Source of the DNA: Phaeosaccion multiseriatum
Taxonomy: Eukaryota > Ochrophyta, other classes
Assembly (NCBI GenBank): GCA_965112735.1
Contig: OZ218952.1
Location: 5,084,001 to 5,148,000, forward strand
Length of the DNA: 64,000 nt
Reading direction: 5' to 3'
Below the pieces are notes generated by a model. It worked only from the letters and a program-made list of their open reading frames with translations. It was not told the DNA's origin and ran no database searches. Every line of letters begins with the position of its first letter. The stretch's first letter is position 1. This document shows positions 33,913 to 45,500 of the stretch, one piece after another. The translations under genes and the position numbers were made by a program.

Positions 33913-36900
33913 TCACTTCTTCTTGCCCTTGCCCTTCTTCACCCCTTCCTTGCTCCTCTTGTCTGCCTCCTCCTGCACCTTCTTCTCAAGAGTCCCCTGC
34001 AGCGCACGCCTTCTCGCGCTACCCCCCGCCCCTCCCCCGCCCCCCCCCCCCGCTGCCACTCGCTTCTTGATGACTCCATTGGTGATGTTGAGGAGGTTTT
34101 GATAGCAGGGCTCCGCCTTTTTGTTGGCGCGAATCTCCCGTTCGAGCATGGCCATTTCGTCGTCGACGTCCTCCTCCTCCGCCCCGCCTCCAGTTGCTGC
34201 TTTGGGTCGAGGCAAGGCCGCGGCTGCTGCTGCTCCTCCTCCTCCTCCTCCTCCTCCTCCTCCTCCTCCTTTCGACCCCTTCTTAGTCACCTTCTTCCCC
34301 TTTGCCTTCTTACCACTCTTCCTCGGGCCCACAGGCTCATTCAGCCAGTCGTCCCCAGGGGTGGGGCCCGGCTTACTCGCTGCCTTGCCCTTCTCTGCTG
34401 CCTTCCTTGCTGCTGCTGCTGCTTGCTCCCTCTCCCTCCGCTCCTTGGCCAGCTGAGCGAGGAGGGGCAGAGGTGGCTCTGACTGGGCTTGTGCCTGTGC
34501 CTGTGGCTGGGGCTGTTCCCTCAAGCCTCCCTCCTTGGCACCCCCTTCCACTGCTGAGGGCTGCGGTACACTCTCCTCTTCTTTGGCCGCGTTGCCCCCC
34601 ACCCCGGCACCGGCCTTCTCTGCGCTGGCACGACCCTCACTATCACCTCCACCATCCTCATCCTCCTCCTCATCATCGTCATCATCAGTTTCATTGTCTT
34701 GCAGAGCCCCAAAGCCAGTCACCCTCACAGTATCCTGCCCGTTCTCGCTGCCTCCGTCCACCCGCATATCGCTGCCATCGCCGCTCCCCTCCTCCAGCTG
34801 CTCCTCCTCTTCCTTCTCTTCCCCCTCCACAGTAGGGCCTCCAAAGCTCATCCCTTCATTCGTCAGTCTCAGAACCAGTTGCCGCCCTCCCCCCTCACAG
34901 TCCTCCGTCACGTGAGAAACCCTCATCACCCCCTCCCCCCCTCCCCCGGCGGGCCACTTCCGCTCGCACCACTCGTGCACCAGGGCCCTCTGCCTTGAAG
35001 TCAGCACTTTGGGCATGCGCATCTCCTTCACCGCCCGTGGCTCCTGTTGCTCCAGTAAGGCAGTGAAGGAGAAGTCAGTTGATGTCAGCAGGGCCATCAC
35101 CTCCTCGTCCGCCATCATGGGCGTCTTTCCCCTCCCTGCATCTGACTTGGCATTGTTCCTGCCTGTGGCAACGGAGCCAGGTGGAGCAGCAGGAGGAGGA
35201 GGAGGAGGAGCACCACCACCACCACCACCAGCAGCAGCAGCAGCAACAGCGCCAGCAGCAACAGCAGGTTCAGAAGCACCGCCGCCTCCTCCAGGAGCCG
35301 CCGAACAATCCGCACTGGCCATGGCAGTGGCAATGGTAGTCTCCTCCTCCGCCTCCACCAGCTCCAGCGCAGAGCGGTACTGCCCCTTGTCTTCAAAGTA
35401 GCGCAAGAGGCGGGCCAGAAACGGCGACCCCCTGCTACAACACTCCACATCTCCCACAATGGCACAGTGCCTCCTCGCTCTCGTAACCGCCACATTCAGA
35501 CGGCGGCTGTCGGACAGAAAGCCCACCTCTCCCCTATCGTTACTACGCACCAAACTCAGCACCACGGCCTCTCGCTCACCCCCCTGGAAGCCATCTACGG
35601 AACGGACCTCCACCCCGGGGTGCGTCCCTCGCAGAAGGTCCTTGAGCACTCCCACCTGACCGTTGTAGGGGGTGATGACGGCGATTTCGCTATCTCGCAC
35701 CCCCGAGCAGAGAAGCGCCTCTACATGCGCCGCGACCACGCCGGCCTCGGCTGGGTTGCTGAGGGCACAGGGGCATGAGGGCAGGGGGATGAGGGAAGGG
35801 GCATGCGAGCAAGTGGGTTGGTTGGGGGGGGGGTGGCAGCGAGAGAGAAAAAGAGAGAGCGAGAGGGCAGTAGGTGGTGTAGATACGTGAGCTTGGGCTG
35901 CGTGAGCGAGGAGAGGAAAGGAGAGGAGATGAGGTGGTTAGGGGCCAGTGAGTACTCTTCCCTTCAGCGAGGAAGAGAGGGTAGCTACGCTGGCGGTGAG
36001 TTCGTGCGGGCAAAGCGAAAGGAAGTGTTCTGCTAGCAGCAAGGCCTTAAGAGTGAGCTGAGCAGCGCAAGATGCGCCACGCACGCACGCACCCACGCAC
36101 GCACCTGCAAGAGCCGTGGCCGTCGTCGGACTTCCTCTCGTCCATGTCGCAGCCCGTCGTGTCGATGAGTAGCAGCGTCGCACATGCCATGCCCTCCTCC
36201 TCCTCCACCACCACCACCTCCTCCTTCTCCTCCTCCTCCTCGCCCCTCTGCTTCTCCTCCTTCCCCTCCTCCTCCTCCTCCTGTTGCTGCTGCCCGCCAA
36301 CATGCTCAAGGTCCGCGAGCTTGTGCTGTGCAACGGATGCGTGGCTCTGCAGGCCCCCATTGTACATCTCCGCACTGGCCCAGTCACAAATGGCGCTGTG
36401 CATGCGGTACTGCGTGTCCAGCATTACTGACACGCCCCCCTGTCCTGACACCCCTCCGTGTTGTGCCAGGAGACGGTCGAAGAGCGTTACTGAGAGGCCC
36501 TGCGCAGCCGCCGCTTTGGACTTGACCGTGGGTGGCAGCTGCTTGTGATCCCCGGCCAGAACAAGCCTGGAGGGGGAGGGGTGGGAGGAGGGGGGTGGGC
36601 TACGGGCCGCGAGGGTTGGCGAGGCGAAACACTTACATTCAGATCCGATACACACCAAAGGATACTCGGTATCCAGTATCGACCCTGGGTCTAATCAACT
36701 GAAGCTTAAACTTGAACTGGAAGTGGAACTGAAACTGAGACTCGAGGACACTCACCTCCGGCCTTTGAGGATGGGCAGCCAGCACGCCGCCTCGAGCGCC
36801 TGCGCCGCCTCGTCGATGATCACAAGGTCGAAGCTCACGCCCCTCAGCCGGGCAGACGCCGCACCCACGCAAGTGCCCAGCACGACGTTACTGTCGCGCA

Positions 36901-37889
36901 GCACAGAGCTCACTACACCCTCCTCGCGCTTACGTACCTACAGGCAGCGCCACACACACGCACGCACACACGCACACACGCACACACGCACACACGCAAA
37001 ACCGCCGGCAGCACAGGGTGGAGCAGAGTAACGCAGAGCGGAGCGTAAGGTCGGAGGTCGGGCGAAACAGAAAACACACAGCGTCTCCAGTTCAGTTCCC
37101 AATGACGGCTATGTGTAGCCCTCCCTTCCCCTCCCTCCCCCTGCGCACCTCCTTTCGGAGCAAGCGGAGCTCTCCTTGCATGGCTCTGCGCTCCGCCGCA
37201 GGCATTCGCTTGTGCTGCCTCCCTCCCGCCGCCGCCCCAGCTGCCCCCCCCCCGCCCCCGCTGCCGCCGCCTCCGAGCTTGCCCAGTATGGCCTTCATCT
37301 CCCCCCTTGCGTCCCTGGCCAACTCGGTTCCATCGCACCGCCCCACCACTGCCTCGAGGGAGAAGCCCTGCACTTCCTCCTTGAGCCGAGCGGGGTGCCC
37401 CATCCGCACCATCTGCAGGGGAGGGGACTGCGGTAGAGCAGTACGAAGGCGAGGAGCGCACTCCGACAGCTTCTCCAACACGTTGTCCACCGCAACGTTG
37501 GAAGGGGCTGGAAGCGGTGTGTGTGCGTGCGCGTGCGTATGTTTGTGTGTGCGGGGAGGGGTTGGGGAGGGAGAGCGATGAGAGAGAAACACGTGGTGGG
37601 GGTGGAGACACACGCCCAACGATGTTTTCCTTTTGCACCCATCTGCCGTCTCCCTCGTCTCAGCCCCGATGCATCCCTCACTCCCTCCCCCCTCCCCTCA
37701 ACATCCCTTCTCTCACCGCACACGAGGACTTTCCACCCCCTGGCCACGGCTTGCATGATGAGCTCCACCACCGCCGTCGTCTTGCCTGAGCAGACGGAGG
37801 GTAGGGGGGCACGCAGACAGACAGGGCAAGGCAAGTAGGGAAGGAGTATGGGCAGGTGGAAAGTGAGGGGGCTGGGAGAGGCGGCGCAT

Positions 37890-37936
<47 letters not shown>

Positions 37937-38002
37937 GCGACAGAGACACTGAACCTCAAAAGAGAGAGAGAGAGAGAGGTAGCGACAGAGACACTGAACC
38001 TC

Positions 38003-38036
<34 letters not shown>

Positions 38037-39138
38037 GCGACAGAGACACTGAACCTCAAAAGAGATGCTTTCTTGCCCTTCCCTCGCCGACTCGCGGTGC
38101 CTCCCGCATTCCCTCACCGAATCACCAACTGCCTCACCTGTGCCCGGAGGCCCGTGGATGAGCGCCACGTCATCCGTAGCCAGCGCCGCTTGGATGGCCT
38201 CCAGCTGGGAGGCGTTCAGCCCGTCATTCACCGGTCGTATCACCAACTGCTGTAGCTTGGCCGTCGTACCCTCTTTTACTGCGTCACGCTGGCGCTGTCC
38301 CTGCAGGAGCAGGCTGGGGGTGCCCTCCCCAAAGAGCACTTCCTTCAGTCGTTCGGCGGGGCCGTCCTCGTCCTTGCCGAGTTGCTTCAGCCCCTGCTCG
38401 GGCCGAGGGTAGAGGGATGGCGGTGTAGTGGTGTGGTAAGCGAGGCAAGCAAGGGACAACAACGAGCGCCCCCTCAAGGACACGAAGCGGGACATGCCCC
38501 GCCAGTCCCGCACCCATGAACGCACCCCGCTGCCTCACCTGCATTAGCTTGCTGTGCGTGGCCTCGCTGGCCACCACATCCATCCGTAGCGGCGCGGCGA
38601 GGGCCTCGGCAGCGTCCGCCGCGCTATCCGAGTCCCCCGACTCGTCATCGGCCACCACTTCCACGCTCGCCTCCGTCACCCTCCTCACCACCCCGCTCAC
38701 GCTGCCCGCCCCCGCCTTGCCTCGGATGCGCACCTCCGTCCCCGAGGAGAAGGAGTGCGCGGGAAGGGGGCGGCCCTTGTTGTCCGCCACGGTGAGGCAC
38801 GTCCGCCCGTACAGAGCGGTCTCCACGCCCGTGATGGCCAGCGACAGCAGGCTGAGGCCCTTGCTCTGGCACTCCTATGAGAGGGACAGAGGGAGAACAG
38901 TCGACAGAGGTCAGCGGGTGAGCCAGTCCTTCGTCCACAGGCTCCTGCTGCTTCTTCTCACCTGGGGCGTGAGATGCGAGATGCTGTCTGCAATCTCCTC
39001 TCTCTCGGCGGCCCTCTCCAGCTCCAGCAGAGCCTTCTGCCGCGTCACCCAGTCAGATACAGACACAGAGGCAGGCACAGGCACGCGTACAGGAATGTCC
39101 CCGCCCGGAGGTCCTGCCTCTCCCCCCGGCAAGCTCAT
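33913..39138 (-). CDS. IGHMBP2/SMUBP2-like superfamily 1 DNA/RNA helicase with R3H-like domain
   Basis: Eight exons join in phase (39138-38962, 38874-38539, 38393-38138, 37785-37717, 37507-37149, 36937-36756, 36566-36105, 35758-33913) to give about 1,228 residues. An OB-like N-terminal region is followed by the Upf1-family helicase core: Q-like motif LNASQLEAIQAAL, Walker A GPPGTGKTT (split by an intron after the third Gly), CAPSNVAVDN (Ia), VIIDEAAQALE (Walker B, DEAA box), LAGDHKQLPPT (III), MLDTQYRMH (IV), VRSVDGFQGGERE (V) and NVAVTRARR (VI). After it comes VLTSRQRALVHEWCERKW, resembling an R3H nucleic-acid-binding domain as in human IGHMBP2; no AN1 zinc finger is visible. Acidic, Ala/Gly and Lys-rich linkers fill the C-terminus, ending in a Lys-rich tail. 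It probably unwinds RNA/DNA in translation or tRNA/rRNA processing. The ATG lies 22 bp from a transposon insertion. Confidence 0.93.
37895..38062. repeat. GA-rich minisatellite in the Walker A intron of the helicase
   Basis: Three tandem copies of a unit containing GGTAGCGACAGAGACACTG and AACCTCAAAAG are separated by (GA)n runs of different length. They sit in the intron that splits the Walker A motif. On the transcript strand this is CT-rich and may act as an extended polypyrimidine tract, although it lies well upstream of the acceptor at 37,786. Confidence 0.85.
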
Positions 39139-39160
39139 GGCTGATGAGAAGGCAAACAGG

Positions 39161-39168
39161 GAGAAGAA
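39161..39168. repeat. Left 8-bp target-site duplication of the KDZ element
   Basis: GAGAAGAA at 39,161-39,168 is repeated at 48,994-49,001, directly flanking the inverted repeats. An 8-bp duplication matches what is described for Zisupton-type elements. Removing the element and one copy restores a continuous sequence upstream of the helicase ATG. Confidence 0.85.
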
Positions 39169-39169
39169 G

Positions 39170-39326
39170 ATTTAGGTAGGGTGTTTTGAGTGTGGTTTCG
39201 TGTCGAGAGCAGCATGTGGTCGCGACATGACCTAAGGCTTATTCGTGTCGAGAGCACGAGGGGTGGTCTCGAGTCGGAGCCACGACTGAGCGCAGGGGAC
39301 AGGCTGGCGTACACGCGGATTCGAGC
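39170..39326 (+). repeat. Left terminal inverted repeat of the KDZ element
   Basis: It starts ATTTAGGTAGGG and is complementary to 48,993-48,838 over its length with few mismatches (for instance GACATGACCTAAGG versus GACATTAGCTAAGG and a one-base indel near the tip). It contains two direct copies of TCGTGTCGAGAGCA about 46 bp apart, candidate transposase-binding sites. The outer end faces the helicase gene. Confidence 0.92.
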
Positions 39327-39509
39327 CGCACGGGCACACTGGATCTTCTCGGGATCTCCTCTTCGCACTGCGTGGTAATGACACGACCTTTTCCCTCCTC
39401 TGCTTGTCTTTCCCACTCTCTACTGGGCTGCTCTTACGTCCTCAAACGTTAAGACTTCAGCGCCCTTTCAGGGTGGGAAACAAGGTGAGAGACAGTTACA
39501 CACGTCACC

Positions 39510-42500
39510 ATGCCTGTTGCGAGTGCAGAGAGTACTGGAGATATGCTCGGGCTCTTCGACGACCTCAGCGCTTCGGGCGATAGACTCCAGCGACGGTACG
39601 ATGAGTGTGCTGCAGTTGAGAGTACCGTAGGCCTCGAGTACACGTTTGCCGAACGAGCGATTGATGAGGAATGGCTGATCTTTCAGGCATTGTTAGAAAC
39701 ATTGCGGAAAGCGAAGCTGTCCCTGTCTGGTATCACACTTGAGGGCCAACGCAAGGTCTTCAACAGTATGTGTCCTCATCCTGGTAACTGCATTGAGGGG
39801 TGGAATGGTTCCGTGCTGCCAAGCAGCTCTGAATGTTTGCACCGGTTATGCCATCTGCACTGTGGAGAGCTGCACGGACTCGGTGCACACAAGACTGCCT
39901 TCCGTCGCCGGCACTCATTGTCCATCCAGGAGACCGCCCCTGCTGTAAGAATCGACAGTGCCGAGAGTTGTTGCGCCAAGTTCCTCGCCTCCTCACTGCT
40001 CTCTTCACCCCTCCCCGAGAGCACCCTCTTGTGGGACGTATCTTCCTCCTGGAGTGAGCGATGCGCACAGCTTCCTGAACCAGTGCGTGAAGGCTTGGAG
40101 TGCGTGGGTCATAAGGTACGATGGGTAGGGAGTGGAGCTATTGACGAAAAGTCTGACACAGCTCGCTTTCGCTTCGATTTGGTCTCACTTGACCTCCACA
40201 CCCCCCCCTGAATCCCCTGTCGCTCGCTGTCGTTTACTTTTCCAGTCACTTTGTGGCGAGCTCTGCAGTCGCAATTTGTGTCCCGCCTGTGGCACTTGTC
40301 TGAGTCTGCTGGGCATGGAGTGCCAGCAAGGGGAGTGCGAGATTGCTGCGCATCTCGTGTCACGGGACGCCCTTCTTCCCACCTCCGGAGGGGGCGGGGG
40401 CTGTGGGGACAGGGGGGAAGGGGAGGACGGCTTCTTTCAAGACGTAGGGAGTGAAGACGTGTACGATGGGGCAGGAGACTTTGGGGGGGGGGGGGGCGAC
40501 GACATGTATGGCATCGCTTGGGAGGAGTTACACTCGGACGAACCCAGAGCGGCGGCGCCCGAGTACTCGGACACGCCGCACCACAGGCCGACGCGCAATA
40601 TTCAAGAGATGGTGGAGACTATAACAAATGGGGACGCAATATCGCTGCACCAACGTCAAGTGGCATGGTTAGGGCGACAGGGGGGCAACTCGGAGATAGT
40701 GGAGCTGATGCAGGCCTACTTTTACGGCAAGCCCTACCCACAGCGGATTGAAGCACTTTCGATATGCGCCAGCTGTGGCTCGAGCATGACTGCCATCCAC
40801 AGTCAACCTTGTCTTTGGACACAGGAAGCGGTCTTCCCGCACTACCTCGTGCTCGTGGACTATCAATGCCCCAGGTGCGGCCACATCGCCCTGGCGGATA
40901 CCTCCAGCCATGCCCTCTTTCGGAGCACGTATACCACAGTCTTGGCTTACAAAGCTGGCTTCGACTTTCTCGACCAAATCCGACGCAACGGTACTACAGC
41001 AGCCAACTGGACAGGATGCTGCGTGGACGGAGCATCTAGACTTGGCTTGACAGATGTGCTCACGATCCCTGCGGAGACTCTGAGAGCGCGGGGCAGGCAG
41101 GGCCTCATGGCCTTCCTCCTCAATATGGAGGGCGTCCTGGACCCCTGGCCGTGTTGCCCTATTTGCGGTCTGGACCCGTGGGCATTCGTTGTCGACGGTC
41201 TCATGGAGGGTAAGTGTTGAGCAGCCTCCCTACCTCCCTCCCATCCCTCCCATCCCTCCCATCCCTCCCATCCCTCTCTCCCTTCCTCCCTCCCCCCGCC
41301 CCCCCACCCGCGCCTGGCCTGCCTCTGTTCTCCCTTCTTCCCCCCTTCCCTCCCTGCCCACCGCTCCCCCCCCCACCCACCCGTCCCCCTGCGTACCCCC
41401 TCCTCTTCACTCTCTGTCCACCGCCCCCGCCCCTACCCCCCTACCCTCCTGCCTACCTCGTTCGCGTCCTCCCTCGCTGCCTACACACCGCCCCTGCTTC
41501 TTCTCTGCCCCCTCCTACTGCCTCCTACTCTCTCGCGGTATCAGCTGCTCTCCTATGTATTCCTTCCTCCCCATAGGGGCCTTACCCCTTGCCTCCCTCG
41601 ATCCGATCCTCCCTCCGTATATGCCCCCCCGCCCTCTTCTCCCCCCCCCCCTTTCTTTCCCCTTCTCCCCTTGATTTCGCTACGTCACTTCGTGTATGCA
41701 TCACGTCCGTCGTCCCTCGTCCCACACCCATGCCTCTGTATGCTTGCGACATGTGCACTCACTGATTCAGGCCTTCAACGAAAGTTGATGAATCTGGCTG
41801 AACCGACCAACTCAGTCAGAAAGGACCTCCCCCCGCTGAAGCGCTTACACTTCGGGGATATCACGGAGCTTGGTTCTCGTCAGCAGCCTACACGCAGTGC
41901 CCTGCTGAGGTATGCACGAGTGAAAACGAGTGGCGGCAAGGAGGGGAAGCATCGTCCCCAGCTGACAAGAGAGGAGCTTACCGAGCTGCAAAATGGCGGT
42001 GAAGTACCGGAATGGGTGAAGGACTGTTTCATGTGGTTTGACGCTTTCGCGGGCTACAAGGCCGAGTCCGTGAGGTGAGGCAAGGCCACCATCATGAACT
42101 CTTCTTTCACTCTGCACCGCACCCTACACTTCCAATCGTCCAAACGCTCTGCCCCCCCCCCCCCTGGATATCCCCCCTGCCCCCCTCAATCCCTTCCCAT
42201 TCAAAGTCCCGCCGTTGGAGTCCCGACTGCGGAAGTGTTCCCTCCCCTCTGGAGATACTTGTGCAGGAACTTTGCGGCGGATGGAGCGTCGGACGTTCTC
42301 CCGGGGCTCAGTGGAGGAGTCGAAGGCGTTGAGGAGGACGTACTTTCAACAGCTTTGACGGGGCCTTTTGACGAGGACGAAGGAGTCTCACCAGACGCGG
42401 GGCACGAGGACGATGTGCACGTGCTGGACTCGAAGGAGGTAGAGAGGTGCGTCCTTGAGACAGAGAAGGCCTGGACAAGTCGCTCCGGCCTGTGCAGTTT

Positions 42501-45500
42501 TTTTGTCTGTACTGAGCTGCAACTGTCCCTCCTCTGGGCCTCGGTGCACCCACCGGCAGGTACATTTTCGGGACACACCTTTGGCTTGCAGATTGGCTGG
42601 AGAAGGACATGGAGGAGTGCCCCCCGGAGCTCTTGACTCGCCTCTGGAGGCACTACCCTCTTTTTGCCATGGCAGTGATGGAGTATAGGCTCCTGAGGGA
42701 GCGCCACGAGAAGGCCGTTGAAGAGGGAAGGCTCCACTTCGTGCACGAGGAGTGTTTTGCGCACAAGACACCCACTTTCCTTCTGGGGAATGTTCAGCGT
42801 AGGAATGAGGTGCGAAACCGCTTCATAGTCGTGTGTAAGGAGATGGACGAGGCGGACAAGGGACTGCACCGCCCCTTGGAGACGAAGGTCGTGTCGAAGG
42901 ACGATGACTGGGCACAAGGATTCTGCTGCTCGCAGACCTTCGAAAGTGTAAGTGGACAGCACCGCATGGGATCATGGCTTCCCCGCTTTGTGACCTTGCT
43001 GAGCTTTCCGCCCCCCTTTCCGCCCCCCTTTCCCCTCCCGCTACCCCCCGCTACCCCCCCCCCACCCACCCACCTCCTTTCTCTCATGTCCAAAACCATG
43101 CGCTCCGTACTCCTGCCTTCGAACCATTCCCCCCCGCCCTTCTGGCTCAACCCTGAACTCGCCTACTTGTCCTCTCGCCTTTGTGTGTTGTTGGGCCTTT
43201 TTCTCGTCTCTTGTACCGCAGAGACCGGAGAGGCGACCCTACGCACAGGATGAGGAGAACCGCGGGCCTTCCTCAAACAAGACCGGAGTGGACAAGGACG
43301 ACGGCTTGTGCTGCAAGAACAGCAGCAGCTGTGCCAACATGTCGTCGGGCTTGTTCTTATGCTTCTGTTCTCATCGGTTCCCGCTCGCCCAGCTGTTCAT
43401 GCCGAGGCCAGAGTCGGTGGCGTACCCTTTTGAGCTGATTCGACGCTGGAGTGCTTCAAGTTCCAAGCACGCGAGAGTGCTATGGATCTACGACAACGGT
43501 GAGCTTAACGCGTCTGAGGGTTGTTTGTGGGGAATGAGTGTGGAGCCTTTGAAGCGGTGAAGGCCCTCTCGAGGGTCGGGGAGGAGTGTGCAGAGTCTGG
43601 TAGTGCTGCTGGTACAGTGTTTATGACGTCCCGAGGTCTTTAGAGGGTTCGGTGAGGAGTACTGAGGGTCCGGCGATGCTGCCGATGCCCCCTGTACTCC
43701 CTCTCGACTCCTCAAAGGCCGCGGGGACAAGTAAGGACGGTTCCGCAGCACTGCTAGTATACTCTTCACACCTTTCTGACATCTCCAGAAGAGTCGGAAA
43801 AGTGTGGAGGGGTCAAGCTGGGCCTGCGAGAAAGTCCTGGTCACTTGTGCCTGTCGTGTGACCCCCTCGGGCGTGATTCGGTGCCTGACAGGGTCAGACA
43901 TGAGCAGAATCGAAAGTGTTTGGGTGGAGGGAAGGGGATCAGTGACTGCGGCACCGCTTAGTAATCTGCAGAGGGGTAGAGGATGCGTAGGGGCAGCTTC
44001 AGACCAAAAATAGTGGGGCAAGTTGGTCATGCCGGCTTAAACGCTGTGCAGGTGGTCGTTTTCCCTGTTTTGGGGCAGAAATGAGAGGGATTTGCTACGC
44101 TAACCTGTGAAGTCAACCTTGTGGGTTTCTACCCCAATGTCTGATTAGGTTTCCTTGTAGCCCTGACCAAACTCAAACGATCCGCGCTAGATTTCGGCCA
44201 AGCGTCCACCATGGTGACCCAGGGGGGGTGATTCAGTGACTTACTTTGGCGGCACGAGCAAACTGGGTGCCGGTTTGGCCCAAGCAGAGGAGGTGAATGG
44301 ACTGCTGCATGTTTGAGGGTTGGTAGGATTGTAGAGGATCCTTTATCTGAGCTCCTGACAAAGAGATTCGGGAAAATACCTCCGGCTTGGCTGACACGTA
44401 ACAGGGGTGGTGATCTTCCCCAAGCTGAGACGCAGAGGGGGAGGGCCAAGACCACCTGTGAAGTCACTGGTGCAGGGTACATAGATTGGTCAGGCCCATG
44501 TTTCCTTGTGCGCCTCACCAGAGGCAAGCGATGCGCGCTGGGTTTGTGGCAAGGGTCCACCATGGTCACGTAGGGGGGCTGATTCAGTGACTTAGTCGGC
44601 CTGACTTTTTTTGGTTGTGGGGGGGCGGGGGGGGGGGGGAATGCCCGTACTCATTCCTGGTGCTTCTGAAGTGATACAGAGTGTGTATGACGCCCTGTTC
44701 ATGCTTTGTTGGTGCCTCTACAGTGCTCTGCGATGCCTCAACCCTGTACCGCTTCGCCTCCGAAGGGATTGGAATTTCCTTCAGTGTCACTGAAAAGGGT
44801 TGGAAGTGCGGCAGGCAGCGTCCGTACCCCCTCTGCTGCCTCCGCGGTGAACAGAGTGTGCTGGGTTGATGCAGCAGTTGCCAAGGAAATGCCTAACTTC
44901 TGCTCTCCGTTGCTCTGCGTTGCTCTCCGTTGCTCTCCGTTGCTCCTCTCCTCGTCCTCCTGGCCCAGTGTGTAAGCTGCACAAGTACATCTTGTACCGG
45001 GACCCGCGCCTACTTTTTCGCATCAGGTTTTGCCTGGACCGCTTTCATTTGCCCAACCATGTGGCCTGCAACACCCTTTACGGCATCTTGAGTTTGATGA
45101 AACGGTCAGCGTACGAGAAGAATGTGCCTCTCTTGTTCGAAGAGTACAGGTAAACTCCCCCCCCCCTCTCTCTCCTGCCCCCTGCCCATACCCTTGAATT
45201 GGGTACATTCCCCTGGGCAATTCAGTTTCCCCACAGTGTAAGAACTCAGCCGCCTTCCCCGTCGTGATTGTCGTCTCTTCCTCAGCGTCTTGCGAAGCCT
45301 TGACACCCAAGCGGCGGAGCAGAACAACAAGGAGGTTCGCAAAATCGCCACGCAGGTGAAGGAGAGTCTCGGGCTACAGCTCACTCAAGTTTTTCTCCTC
45401 ACTTCCTTGCTTTTTGTGCCTGCCTGCCTTGCCTGTGGACTCCCAGTTGGCGCACATGTCGTCGCGCACAGCTCAGATGTACGTTAACGTTTTCTTACAC

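Noticed and set aside
41214-41674. Pro/Ser/Leu frames at 41.2-41.7 kb
   Set aside because: This is a CCCT-rich intron between transposase exons with a clear GTAAGT donor at 41,210 and CAG acceptor at 41,770.
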